A stretch of 51,141 bases of DNA from Planctomycetota bacterium (GTDB lineage Bacteria; Planctomycetota; Planctomycetia; Pirellulales; Lacipirellulaceae): positions 1 through 51,141 of the forward strand of contig JAJRSE010000046.1 in assembly GCA_024278955.1 (NCBI GenBank). The letters are read 5' to 3'. Shown in pieces: positions 10,048 through 18,802 of the stretch. The stretch's first letter is position 1. Each line of letters opens with the position of its first letter. The position numbers and the translations under genes were made by a program. The notes below the pieces were generated by a model, which was not told the origin of the DNA, ran no database searches, and was given only the letters and a program-made list of their open reading frames with translations.

Positions 10048-10794
10048 ATGTCTCAACCTCGAATCCTCATCCTCCGCGCTCCCGGCACCAACTGCGATGC
10101 CGAAACGGCATTTGCCTTTGAAGCTGCTGGCGGAAAGCCCGACGTACTGCATCTGAATCGATTGTTAGAATCGCCGCAGCTAGCGACCGATTACCAGATA
10201 CTCTGCATCCCCGGCGGATTCAGCTACGGCGACGACGTCGCAGCTGGCCGGATTTTTGCCAACCAAATCCGACATCATTTAGCCGACGCGATGCAAGAAT
10301 TTCGCGCCGCAGGCAAGCTCGTGCTAGGAATCTGCAATGGATTCCAGGTGCTCATCAAATCGGGGCTACTCGACGCCGACGATGCCCACGGGCCTTCGGC
10401 CTCGCTTGCTTGGAACCAGTCGCATCGCTACATCGACCGTTGGGTCGACTTGCAGGCAAGCGGTGCCAACTGTGTGTTCCTCGCAGGAATCGAAAACCTG
10501 ACGCTGCCAATCGCCCACGCCGAGGGGCAGTTTGTCGCTCGCGACGAAGCCACTCTCGATCGACTCGAAGAAGCCGGCCAGCTTGTCCTCCGTTACACCG
10601 CCGATTCAAATCCCAACGGCTCGGCCCGCGATGTGGCCGGCATGTCCGACGCCAGTGGTCGCGTGTTTGGCCTGATGCCACACCCCGAACGCTTTATCGA
10701 CCCGACCCATCATCCCCAATGGACTCGAATGCCAGTCGGCAAAGAGGGAGCCGGCCTCAAGTTGTTCCGCAACGCGGTCGGCTACTTTTCTTGA
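10048..10794 (+). CDS. purQ: Phosphoribosylformylglycinamidine synthase, glutaminase subunit
   Basis: This class I glutamine amidotransferase supplies ammonia to PurL. The 248-residue protein starts with RILILRAPGTNCDAET, typical of PurQ. It has the oxyanion-strand motif IPGGFSYGDDVAAGRIF, the nucleophile elbow GICNGFQ with catalytic C96, and the triad residues H212 and E214 in MPHPERF. It lies 66 bp downstream of purL on the same strand, so the tyrA-purL-purQ order forms one likely operon. The last 13 bases overlap the 3' end of the convergent hypothetical gene at 10782-11162. Confidence 0.96.
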   Translation: MSQPRILILRAPGTNCDAETAFAFEAAGGKPDVLHLNRLLESPQLATDYQILCIPGGFSYGDDVAAGRIFANQIRHHLADAMQEFRAAGKLVLGICNGFQVLIKSGLLDADDAHGPSASLAWNQSHRYIDRWVDLQASGANCVFLAGIENLTLPIAHAEGQFVARDEATLDRLEEAGQLVLRYTADSNPNGSARDVAGMSDASGRVFGLMPHPERFIDPTHHPQWTRMPVGKEGAGLKLFRNAVGYFS

Positions 10795-11162
10795 GCGATA
10801 TTTGCTTGTGGGATGTCTTCTTGTGTCAACGGATCCTCGGGCAAAGCAGGAATCGTGCCGAGGTACCTGCCTGCACGGACCTCTTCGATTTTCTTCAAGA
10901 TTTGATCGATCCATTCGCGAGCTGCCGCTCGGGCAGATTCAAGATTGTGAAACCCGCGTAGATATTCGACTTGGTTTCCTGCCGAATCGGCAATCGAGAC
11001 ATGATAGTTCGTCCGCCGTATGCTTGTGCCCGTTTGGTGGCTGACGAAGCGGTAAGACCAGTCGCGATATTCTTCGCCGGCATGTTTTGCCGTGCCCGTT
11101 TGCGAGTAGCTTTGAAACTTGCCATTATCTTTTACGCGCCGAGCGCCTTGAACGTACCACAT
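10782..11162 (-). CDS. Small hypothetical protein, convergent with purQ
   Basis: I do not recognise this 126-residue protein. The ATG at 11162 (MWYVQGARRVKDNGK) has GGAG ten bases upstream; a longer frame exists but its extra N-terminus is Cys/Arg-rich and unlikely. The protein is soluble and charged, with aromatic-rich beta-like segments (YRDWSYRFVSHQ, YHVSIADSAG) followed by a helix (SARAAAREWIDQILKKIEEV) and an acidic C-terminus. No signal peptide or membrane segment is visible. Its stop lies 13 bp inside the 3' end of purQ, and there is no terminator between the two convergent genes. Confidence 0.6.
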   Translation of the reverse strand: MWYVQGARRVKDNGKFQSYSQTGTAKHAGEEYRDWSYRFVSHQTGTSIRRTNYHVSIADSAGNQVEYLRGFHNLESARAAAREWIDQILKKIEEVRAGRYLGTIPALPEDPLTQEDIPQANIAQEK

Positions 11163-11387
11163 GAGACAAGGTCTCCGAGAAGAGCAATTGCTTGAGAGGA
11201 ATCTTCTTCTAGTATGCTCGGCGCAGTTGCCATCTGCTCGGCACTTCGGCAAAAGAGGACCGGGTTACAGCAATCCTGCGGCTCGCCTTGTAGCGGTTAC
11301 CCTACCTGAAGCAGTATTCGCTATTCCAACGTGGCGCAAGCCCCGGGGTCGCGTACTACTCCTAGTATTTCATCGCGGCTTGGTTTT

Positions 11388-11467
11388 TGGGTGCCACTGC
11401 TGGCTCGTCCAGCAGTGCGAAGCGGGTACCCGGCGTCCACTGCTGGGCAAGCCAGCAGTGGCACCCA
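11388..11467. repeat. Palindromic twin-hairpin repeat
   Basis: The outer arms are TGGGTGC and GCACCCA. Inside are two near-identical hairpins, CACTGCTGG-CTCGT-CCAGCAGTG (11395-11417) and CACTGCTGG-GCAAG-CCAGCAGTG (11438-11460), separated by 20 bases. The whole 80 bp is therefore a palindrome made of palindromes. It lies in the 430-bp gap upstream of the small hypothetical gene and just before a MITE-like element. It is probably a dispersed repeat of MITE or REP type. Confidence 0.7.
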
Positions 11468-11495
11468 ACTCGAATGTTGAGCTGCGGTAGACTAC

Positions 11496-11602
11496 TAGTG
11501 CTTTGTCCTTGTCAAAAATTCGGGTGTGAGATGTCAGAAGTCGTTACTGAACAAGTCGTTCTGGCATCTCACACCCGAAAATTAGCATTTGACAAAGCTT
11601 TA
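11496..11602 (-). mobile_element. MITE-like element, copy 1 (107 bp)
   Basis: The element is flanked by TA at both ends. Its termini are TAGTGCTTTGTC on the left and GACAAAGCTTTA on the right. The inner stem CGGGTGTGAGATGTCAGAA (11521-11539) pairs with 11559-11577 with a single G-T wobble. A second element of exactly the same length and with related ends lies at 38559-38665 in the opposite orientation. It has no coding capacity. The right end supplies the TAA stop (11600-11602) of the leftward zinc-ribbon membrane gene. TA target duplication suggests mobilisation by an IS630/Tc1-type transposase, which is inference. Confidence 0.7.
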
Positions 11603-12970
11603 GTCTTCCATCTCAGGCATCGATTCCGCCAACCACCAAGCCAGCCGTCCCAAGAGGCGGAAGTAGACGACCGAAAGAAACATGCCGAGAGGAATTGCTA
11701 GAAGGAGATACTTACCCAACAACTGCGTCCCCATAAGAAACAGCCCCATAAGCAGACCCGTCTGCAAATAAAACAGAAGCCAATGTCCGGGCCGGCGTAC
11801 CAAGCTTCCAAAGATTCGAGTCGAGACAATCTCTAGTGGCGAGCTTCGTTCTAAAGAAGAGAGTAAGGCAATCGGAAAGCAAACAAACGCACTGATGGCC
11901 ATGCCAAGAACTGGCTCAGAAAAAGCGGTGCCAAGAGCCCAGCCTAGAATTGGACTGGCTGCCATCGCGAGCCCGACGTAAAGCATTTGGCCCAACCACT
12001 CGTAAGGCGCCGCACTAGGCGGATCATACAACCGGTCGGAACCTTCGGAGCTTTCGGTAAGAATCACACACCAGAGCGCAGAGCTTGCAGCAAACCAGAG
12101 AAGGCCAGCGACGCATGCGAGAGCCAACTGGAACATGCCCATGATGGCTCCGTAGCCTTCGCTTCCCCAACCTCCCAGCGCCAAAGTGCTCGCCAGAGTT
12201 ACAAGGCAAGACAATGCGACCGCCCAGCCAAAAACAACGCCAGTAAAAAGCATCGGCAAGACACCTGTCAATGTCGGGAATCGCGGCATCTTAGGACGTT
12301 CGCCAAATTCCTGACGCAAACCCTTGCGATACTGTTCATGCTTCTCTGCATCGACAACCGCCGCTGGCAAGGGAACTGGACGCGAAATCGGCGGCGAGGC
12401 TTCGTCCAGCTGATACTCTTCCCCGTCAGCCACCATCGCCGACTTGGTCTTTTCTTCGACCGGCAGCTTTTTGAACACCGTCTTAGCGCCGCAGTCGGGG
12501 CAAGTTAGTTTTTTTCCTACCTGTTTCGCCTGAGCGTGCATCAGCGTATCGCAAACACCACACCAGACGGGATAAAACTTGGGTTGCCGAGCAGCGATCT
12601 CCTGCGGTAGCGGGCCTTCGTCGACATCCCAGAGCCCATACTGCTGGCCATGCATGGCCTTGGGGATCTTCTTCGGGCGGGGCTTGGGGGGTGGGGGGAC
12701 CTTGGTAAGCTTACCGCAGTCGGGGCATTTCGCATTGAGCCCAACATCTTCTACCTTGGCAGAGAGGCGGGAATCGCAAAGCACGCAGTTGAAGCCAATG
12801 AATTTGGGTGTCTTGGGCTTTGAGACCCTGGGCGAGTCTCCGGGAACGGTCAGTACTTTCCCGCACTGTCCACAGCGGCATTTTCGCCCGGCATGTTCTG
12901 GCTCGACCGGAAGTGTAGCTCCGCATTGGTCGCAAACGAACAGACGAGTTGGAGAAGTCGGCACTGGCAT
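11600..12970 (-). CDS. Membrane protein with three N-terminal zinc ribbons
   Basis: The 456-residue protein begins at the ATG at 12970, eight bases after GAAGAGG. The N-terminal third holds three four-cysteine zinc-ribbon-like modules: C13/C16 with C33/C36, C62/C65 with C82/C85, and C137/C140 with C157/C160. A proline/lysine-rich linker (VPPPPKPRPKK) lies between the second and third. After an acidic linker, residues from about 235 to 445 form several hydrophobic membrane segments. The layout suggests a membrane-anchored protein with cytoplasmic metal-binding or nucleic-acid-binding modules; the function is unknown. The stop codon lies within the end of a MITE-like element. holB is divergent, about 170 bp away. 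Confidence 0.8.
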   Translation of the reverse strand: MPVPTSPTRLFVCDQCGATLPVEPEHAGRKCRCGQCGKVLTVPGDSPRVSKPKTPKFIGFNCVLCDSRLSAKVEDVGLNAKCPDCGKLTKVPPPPKPRPKKIPKAMHGQQYGLWDVDEGPLPQEIAARQPKFYPVWCGVCDTLMHAQAKQVGKKLTCPDCGAKTVFKKLPVEEKTKSAMVADGEEYQLDEASPPISRPVPLPAAVVDAEKHEQYRKGLRQEFGERPKMPRFPTLTGVLPMLFTGVVFGWAVALSCLVTLASTLALGGWGSEGYGAIMGMFQLALACVAGLLWFAASSALWCVILTESSEGSDRLYDPPSAAPYEWLGQMLYVGLAMAASPILGWALGTAFSEPVLGMAISAFVCFPIALLSSLERSSPLEIVSTRIFGSLVRRPGHWLLFYLQTGLLMGLFLMGTQLLGKYLLLAIPLGMFLSVVYFRLLGRLAWWLAESMPEMED

Positions 12971-13137
12971 GGTACGAGCCTCTTCTTGTGGGATGGTGGT
13001 TATTTCTCCCCGGCTGATTATTCTACGCAAAATTTTTAGGTTCTGCCTACTTTCGCTTGCATCCCAGCGAGAGCCCGACTACCATCAGCGCTTTCACTAA
13101 CTACCCCTTCCGCCGTCGATCGATTTAGAACCCAATT

Positions 13138-14211
13138 ATGTGGCACGGCATCCACGGACACGACTCCGTCGTCCAGCGTTTTAGCCAGGGCTTGGCCAGT
13201 GGCCGCTTGGGCTCTTGCTACCTTTTTCTTGGCCCTGCGGGAATCGGCAAGCATACTTTTGCCCTCAAATTGGCCCAGGCGTTACTGTGCCAAAATGCCT
13301 CTGGCTCCTCGCTCGATCCCTGCGGTAGCTGCGAAGCGTGTCAGCTGATGGCGTCGACTAACCATCCGGACCTTGATTTGATCGGACTTCCGGCAGGCAA
13401 AAATCGCCTTCCGGTCGAGTTATTTATCGGCGATCGCGATCATCGCCACCAAGAAGGCCTTTGCCACAATATCTCGTTGCGTCCAAGGCTCGGCTCTCAT
13501 CGGGTCGCGATTGTCGACGATGCCGACTGCCTAACGGTCGAAAGCTCCAATAGCCTGCTGAAAACACTCGAAGAGCCCCCTCGCGGAGCCATTTTAATTC
13601 TCATTGGCACCAGCCGTAGCCGCCAGTTGCCCACCATCTTGTCTCGAATACAGATCGTTCCGTTCAACCCGCTACCGGTCGAGGCCGTTGCGAGCCTTTT
13701 GATCGAACAGCAAATTGTTTCCGACCCAACGCGTGCCCATGAGTTAGCTCAGCATTCCCATGGTTCGTTAAGCCGAGCCCTCGAATTTGCCGACCCAGAA
13801 CTCGGGGCCTTGCGAGACCAGCTACATTCTCAACTCCAGCCTACCGCCTTCGATAGCGTCCGCTTGGCATCTGAGCTGATAGCGCAGGTTAACCAAGCAG
13901 GCAAGGAAGCGAATGTTCGCCGCCAGCGATTGCGAGCGATCTTTCATATGTCTGGCGACCTATTTCGCAGCGTTTTGCGAGCTTCCTCGGGCGTTTCCGA
14001 CGACCACAACAAACCGCAAGGCAAGACGCTCCAGGCTTGGATTCGTCAGGGAGAGTCGGTGCAAGGCCACGTCTTGGCGGCACTCGATCGTTGTCTTGAG
14101 GCCGAGCAGCAATTGGATCGCAACGCCAATCAGGCGACTCTTTTGGAGTGCTGGTTGGACGATCTTGCCGAGATTTTTTCCCCAATGCAGGATGCCGAAT
14201 CTCGTGTCTGA
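13138..14211 (+). CDS. holB: DNA polymerase III subunit delta prime
   Basis: The delta prime subunit is a rigid part of the clamp loader that opens and loads the sliding clamp. The 357-residue protein begins IHGHDSVVQRFSQGLASGRLGSCYLF, typical of HolB and DnaX relatives. It has a Walker A motif, GPAGIGKHT, at 32-40 and a zinc-binding set C51, C62, C65, C68. It also has the sensor-region block SSNSLLKTLEEPP and, in the SRC-motif position, LSRIQIV. The cysteine is missing from that motif, as is common in delta prime variants. Confusion with DnaX is unlikely given the length and the absence of a long C-terminal domain. It stands between two unrelated genes. Confidence 0.88.
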   Translation: MWHGIHGHDSVVQRFSQGLASGRLGSCYLFLGPAGIGKHTFALKLAQALLCQNASGSSLDPCGSCEACQLMASTNHPDLDLIGLPAGKNRLPVELFIGDRDHRHQEGLCHNISLRPRLGSHRVAIVDDADCLTVESSNSLLKTLEEPPRGAILILIGTSRSRQLPTILSRIQIVPFNPLPVEAVASLLIEQQIVSDPTRAHELAQHSHGSLSRALEFADPELGALRDQLHSQLQPTAFDSVRLASELIAQVNQAGKEANVRRQRLRAIFHMSGDLFRSVLRASSGVSDDHNKPQGKTLQAWIRQGESVQGHVLAALDRCLEAEQQLDRNANQATLLECWLDDLAEIFSPMQDAESRV

Positions 14212-14403
14212 ACCCGGCTCAAAAAAACTGAGGAATTCATACCAATTCCACGGTTCACAGAACGGCTTTGCTTTCGTACACTTTTCCGAGTCAAGGCCAT
14301 AGTGTGACAAACCTACTACATAAATCCATTGGCCATACCTCGCGTCTAGGCCTTTCTAAGCTTTCCCCCAGTCCCTTTGTTTTCTTTCAGTAGAGAGTTC
14401 GTA

Positions 14404-16626
14404 GTGGATCCCAGCTTGATTATTTATGTCGCCCCTGCCACCGCAGTTGTTGCCTTAATCTATGCCTTTATTCGTGCCGGATGGCTTCGTAAGCAGGACC
14501 CTGGCAACGAACGGATGCAGATGATTGGAAAATGGATTTCCGATGGGGCGATGGCCTTTTTGGCCAAAGAGTACCGTACCTTGGCTGTTTTTGTGATTGC
14601 CATCGCACTCTTACTGGGTTTCACCAATGCGAAATTTGGAGCTGAGCAGAATACCAACGGCCTGATTGCTCTCTCCTTCGTGCTCGGAGCCGTTTGCTCG
14701 GCGTTGGCTGGGTACTTTGGGATGAAAACTGCTACGGCAGCAAATATCCGCACCGCCTCGGCTGCCCGTCATGGTCTCAACGATGCGCTCCAAGTTGCCT
14801 TTGTTGGCGGATCGGTCATGGGCCTTTCCGTTGTTGGCTTGGCCCTGCTTGGCTTGGGTGGCCTTTTTATCGCCTATCTAAAGATGTATCCCGATGCGTT
14901 AAATGGCGGCCCTCCGACCATGCTCGTGTTAAATATCCTCTCAGGGTTTTCCCTGGGGGCCTCCTCGATTGCGCTTTTCGCCCGTGTTGGCGGCGGCATC
15001 TACACCAAGGCGGCTGATGTCGGGGCCGATCTGGTCGGTAAAGTCGAAGCGGGCATTCCAGAAGATCACCCCCTCAACCCGGCTACGATTGCCGACAACG
15101 TCGGCGACAACGTCGGCGACGTTGCAGGCATGGGCGCCGACTTGTTCGAGTCCTACGTCGGAGCGATCATCTCTTCGATGATCCTCGGAGCTGGCTGGTA
15201 CATCGGCCTTGAAGCTGCTCAAGAGGGGGCAGGTATGAACGCCATCTACTTGCCGCTTGCGATCGCTTCGATTGGTATCGTCGCGTCAATTCTGGGCTTC
15301 TTTCTCGTCAAAACCGAAGAAGGGGGTGACCCGCAAAAAGGACTCAATCGCGGCACCTTTGGCGCCGGCGTCATGATGATGATCGGCACCGTTGTAGCCA
15401 TCTACTACCTAATCCCTTCCGAGGGGGTCACCGTAACAGACCTCATCACCCAGAAAACCAACGACTTCACCTGGCTAGGAATTTCGATGGCGGTTGTCGT
15501 TGGCTTGGTTGCTGGAACGGTTATCGGGCTCCTGACCGAATGGTACACCGCCACCAATCGCGGGCCAGTGGAAACAATCGTCCAGTCCGCAAAGACAGGC
15601 CACGCCACGACTATCATTCAGGGGGTCGCGGTCGGAATGAATTCGACGACTTTTCCTGTCATCGTGATCGGGATTGCAATCCTTACTTCTTACTCCTGTG
15701 CCGGCCTCTACGGTATCGCGATGGCTGCCTTGGGCATGCTCTCGACCATTGGCATCCAGTTGGCGACCGACGCTTACGGGCCGATTGCTGATAACGCAGG
15801 CGGCGTCGCCGAAATGGCCCAACTGGGCCGCGAAGTCCGTGCCCGTACCGACAAGCTCGATGCGGTCGGCAACACCACTGCTGCGATCGGCAAAGGGTTT
15901 GCTATTGGGTCGGCTGCTCTAACCGCCCTTAGCCTCACGGCTGCTTTCCTCACAAAAATGGAAGGCAACGTCAGCCTCAATGCGGCCAACCCTTACGTGT
16001 TGGTCGGCTTACTCTTTGGCTGCATGTTGCCGTTCCGCTTCTCAGCCATGGCAATGGTCGCCGTCGGCAACGCTGCCCAAGACATGATCCAAGAAGTGCG
16101 TCGCCAATTTCGCGAAATTCCCGAACTGCGTCCCGCACTCGACGCAGCCAAGAAAGCCGAAAGCGAAGAACGCGATCCCACCGAAGAAGAAGCGGCCCTT
16201 ATCCAAGCAGCCGATGGCAAAGCCGATTACTCCCATTGCGTCGAGATCGCGACTTCGGCCGCGATCAAGAAGATGTTTGCCCCTGGCTTCATGGCAGTAC
16301 TCGTACCAATCGTCGTCGGATTCTACGACGTTAACATGCTGGGCGGGCTCCTGATTGGGGTAACGATCTCGGGCGTCTGTCTAGCGATCTTCCAGTCCAA
16401 CTCAGGCGGTGCTTGGGACAACGCCAAGAAACAGGTTAAAGACGAAGGGCACAAAAAATGGGGCGACGACTTCGAGGAAATGCACAATGCAGCCGTCACG
16501 GGCGATACCGTCGGCGACCCCTTCAAAGATACCTCAGGCCCTTCGCTTAACATTCTGATCAAGCTCATCAGTGTCGTGGCTATGATTATCGCCCCAATGC
16601 TTCTCGCCTATCATTTCCCTGGCTAG
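14404..16626 (+). CDS. hppA: Membrane-bound ion-pumping pyrophosphatase, probably K+-dependent
   Basis: This integral membrane pump couples pyrophosphate hydrolysis to H+ or Na+ export. I start at the GTG at 14404 ([11 protein letters not shown], 740 residues); the frame remains open to a TTG further up, which is less likely. About 15-16 hydrophobic segments are visible. The catalytic loop [19 protein letters not shown] with [23 protein letters not shown], and a final DNAKK region, carry the substrate Asp and Lys residues. In [10 protein letters not shown] (from residue 489) the diagnostic position is Ala493 rather than Lys, which marks the K+-dependent subfamily. Whether it pumps H+ or Na+ cannot be decided by eye. 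A strong terminator follows. Confidence 0.94.
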   Translation: MDPSLIIYVAPATAVVALIYAFIRAGWLRKQDPGNERMQMIGKWISDGAMAFLAKEYRTLAVFVIAIALLLGFTNAKFGAEQNTNGLIALSFVLGAVCSALAGYFGMKTATAANIRTASAARHGLNDALQVAFVGGSVMGLSVVGLALLGLGGLFIAYLKMYPDALNGGPPTMLVLNILSGFSLGASSIALFARVGGGIYTKAADVGADLVGKVEAGIPEDHPLNPATIADNVGDNVGDVAGMGADLFESYVGAIISSMILGAGWYIGLEAAQEGAGMNAIYLPLAIASIGIVASILGFFLVKTEEGGDPQKGLNRGTFGAGVMMMIGTVVAIYYLIPSEGVTVTDLITQKTNDFTWLGISMAVVVGLVAGTVIGLLTEWYTATNRGPVETIVQSAKTGHATTIIQGVAVGMNSTTFPVIVIGIAILTSYSCAGLYGIAMAALGMLSTIGIQLATDAYGPIADNAGGVAEMAQLGREVRARTDKLDAVGNTTAAIGKGFAIGSAALTALSLTAAFLTKMEGNVSLNAANPYVLVGLLFGCMLPFRFSAMAMVAVGNAAQDMIQEVRRQFREIPELRPALDAAKKAESEERDPTEEEAALIQAADGKADYSHCVEIATSAAIKKMFAPGFMAVLVPIVVGFYDVNMLGGLLIGVTISGVCLAIFQSNSGGAWDNAKKQVKDEGHKKWGDDFEEMHNAAVTGDTVGDPFKDTSGPSLNILIKLISVVAMIIAPMLLAYHFPG

Positions 16627-16657
16627 AGCTACCCTCTGACAATTTGATGCCGACGAC

Positions 16658-16687
16658 AAGCCTGGGGACTGCAATCCCCAGGCTTTT
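16658..16687 (+). terminator. Terminator of hppA
   Basis: AAGCCTGGGGA (16658-16668) pairs with TCCCCAGGCTT (16675-16685) around CTGCAA and runs into TTTT. It lies 32 bases after the hppA stop. The central GCAATCCC resembles a palindrome at 47076-47099. Confidence 0.8.
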
Positions 16688-16741
16688 AATTTGCGATTTT
16701 TCAAAAACACGGAGGCTCCAAAGCAAGCTTCACACGGGTGT

Positions 16742-16771
16742 TTTACTTTTTAGACGAGCTGAGGCTAGAAT
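16742..16771 (+). promoter_or_regulatory. Candidate promoter of glpD
   Basis: TTTACT (16742-16747), an 18-bp spacer and TAGAAT (16766-16771) resemble a housekeeping promoter. The -10 is within the GCTAGAAT octamer seen before several other genes here. The predicted leader to the glpD start is about 60 nt. Confidence 0.5.
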
Positions 16772-16835
16772 AGACGGTGTGGTAACCAGAACACGCCTAT
16801 CCAGCACCCGCTAGTAAGAAAAGCTGCCCAGTATC

Positions 16836-18305
16836 GTGCAAAAGACTTCACCAAAAAACGAACCTAACGAGAACCCTGCCAAGGACGTGCTCGATATTTT
16901 TGTCGTCGGAGGGGGAATCGTCGGAGCTGGGTTGGCTCGCGATGCGGCAATGCGAGGCATGAGAACTTCTCTGGTCGAGCAAGGCGATTTTTCCTCGGGA
17001 ACAAGTAGCCGATCTTCTCGTTTACTCCATGGGGGGATACGTTACCTAGCCCAAGGGCGAATTGGTTTAGTTCGCGAAGCAAGCAAAGAAAAAACAGTCG
17101 TCCACCGGATTGCCCCGCATTTATCCGATCCCTTAGCTTTCATATTTCCAACGCACCGGCGGGGCGGCTGGTACCGGTGGAAGCTAACGATTGGCGTAAA
17201 GCTCTACGATCTACTTTGCGGAAGACGAAACCTGGGCCGGAGTAGTAGCCTCAACGTAAAAAAAACCCTGGACTTACTGCCGGGCCTCTCAACGCAAGGA
17301 TTGACCGGTTCGGTTCGCTACTACGACGGTTTAACCAACGACGCACGGCTCGTGTTTGATACGCTCCGCTCAGCGAAAGCTTCTGGCGCTGAGATCAAAA
17401 ACTACACTCGTTTTCTCGGGGCGACTCCCGTGGACGATTTTTGGCGGTGCGAGCTTCTTGATCTCCGTACCGAGACGGCCTTTGAAGTTCTGACGCGCTG
17501 TATCGTCAATGCGACTGGCCCTTGGTCCGATAAAATCGCCCACTCAAAAACGTCGCTTCGCCTGACCAAGGGCGTTCATCTCGTTATCGACCGTTCGCGT
17601 CTCTCAATCCCCGACGCGGTCGTGATGGCTGAGAAAGATCGGATTCTATTCGCAATTCCATGGGGCGATCGAGTCCTCCTCGGAACGACCGATACCGACT
17701 ACAACGGTCCAATTGGTTCTCCAACCTGCGACCCCGAAGATCTGAAGTACGTCCTCGACGTAGTCAACGATTCGTTTCCTGAGGCGAACCTTACCAAGGA
17801 AGATGTGATCAGCACCTGGGCAGGCCTTCGCCCCCTGGTTGCCGACAAGAACGGCGACCCTTCTGATATCTCAAGACGCCATGAAATCTCGATGAGCCAT
17901 CCAGGATGGTGGGACGTGACTGGAGGTAAGCTCACAACCTACCGCCTAATGGCCGAAGAAACCCTTGATGCGATTGTTCAGCACCTTGGAATGTCTACCT
18001 CCGAATGTCAGACGGCAAATCAGCCCCTGCTGGCCAACGATGCTGCGGCAAAAGAGGGGGCTAACCGGGTAAGTGGCATCGTCCCCCCTGAAATCTGCGA
18101 GTCGGCAGTTCAGCATTTTTGTCGGTCGGAGTGGGCCAGACACTTAGAAGACGTTATGATTCGCCGTACGAGTTGGCGATACTATTTCCGAGAACACCTC
18201 GAAATTGCTCGACAAATAGTCCCGTGGATGCGAGCAGAGCTTGGGTGGAACGAAGCCGAAGCCGAAGCCGAGCTTGCCCGATACTCTCGCCTGACCGACC
18301 CGTAA
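16836..18305 (+). CDS. glpD: FAD-dependent glycerol-3-phosphate dehydrogenase
   Basis: This flavoprotein oxidises sn-glycerol-3-phosphate to dihydroxyacetone phosphate and passes electrons to the quinone pool at the inner membrane. The 489-residue length fits. The FAD dinucleotide motif VVGGGIVGAGLARDAAMRG is near residue 24. SSGTSSRSSRLLHGGIRYL is the classic GlpD signature, and TKGVHLVIDR, LLGTTDTDYNGP and WAGLRPLV follow. The C-terminal helical cap contains RRTSWRYYF. The start is a GTG without a strong ribosome-binding site, so the first about 18 hydrophilic residues are uncertain. No glpK or glpF is adjacent; the gene appears monocistronic. Confidence 0.94.
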   Translation: MQKTSPKNEPNENPAKDVLDIFVVGGGIVGAGLARDAAMRGMRTSLVEQGDFSSGTSSRSSRLLHGGIRYLAQGRIGLVREASKEKTVVHRIAPHLSDPLAFIFPTHRRGGWYRWKLTIGVKLYDLLCGRRNLGRSSSLNVKKTLDLLPGLSTQGLTGSVRYYDGLTNDARLVFDTLRSAKASGAEIKNYTRFLGATPVDDFWRCELLDLRTETAFEVLTRCIVNATGPWSDKIAHSKTSLRLTKGVHLVIDRSRLSIPDAVVMAEKDRILFAIPWGDRVLLGTTDTDYNGPIGSPTCDPEDLKYVLDVVNDSFPEANLTKEDVISTWAGLRPLVADKNGDPSDISRRHEISMSHPGWWDVTGGKLTTYRLMAEETLDAIVQHLGMSTSECQTANQPLLANDAAAKEGANRVSGIVPPEICESAVQHFCRSEWARHLEDVMIRRTSWRYYFREHLEIARQIVPWMRAELGWNEAEAEAELARYSRLTDP

Positions 18306-18377
18306 GGGAAGACGCCCCGCAAGTTGGGGGCCTGTCGAGGAGATTCCCGGAACCATTGGGTGCAGGCGAATTACGGA

Positions 18378-18406
18378 TTTACTAGTTCTAGGTCGGTCGC
18401 TAGAAT
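18378..18406 (+). promoter_or_regulatory. Candidate promoter upstream of tRNA-Ser
   Basis: TTTACT (18378-18383), a 17-bp spacer and TAGAAT (18401-18406) again contain GCTAGAAT. It is about 120 bp before the mature tRNA, so a long precursor leader would have to be removed. Confidence 0.45.
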
Positions 18407-18529
18407 TAGGCACGTCGCCACCCAGTATCCTGAAGGAGCAGGGGGGCGTTGTCCCGTTTGGCTTACGCAAACGCGGTGCAACTTTCCCTGAAAGTAGGGG
18501 AAAGACAAAAATTTGGGAGAAAATCCCCT

Positions 18530-18618
18530 GGAGAGGTGGCTGAGTGGTCGAAAGCGCCGGTTTGCTAAATCGGTGACTGGGGTAACCTGGTCCGCAGGTT
18601 CGAATCCTGTCCTCTCCG
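18530..18618 (+). tRNA. tRNA-Ser(GCU)
   Basis: This class II tRNA has an 89-nt body. The acceptor arm GGAGAGG pairs with CCTCTCC. The anticodon loop TTGCTAA has anticodon GCT, reading AGC/AGU serine codons. It has a long variable arm and the T-loop GGTTCGAATCC. CCA is not encoded and must be added after transcription. Confidence 0.95.
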
Positions 18619-18802
18619 CTTGATCAAGCTGTTTTGGCCAAGCGATGTTGGCCAAGCGGCGCCCGGCACAACGGGTTGTAACACAGCCTGTTGTGCCAGG
18701 CGTTATTGTTGCACCTTGCGACAATCTTACAGCAAGCCCCAGACGGGTATTTCGCTCTCAGAGCACGAATTCCTCAATTCCCCCCCCCAACCAAGCACGA
18801 TC

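Noticed and set aside
10355..10961. Frames overlapping the 3' half of purQ on both strands.
   Set aside because: purQ has all catalytic residues and the frames are shadows; only the convergent gene at 10782-11162 is retained.
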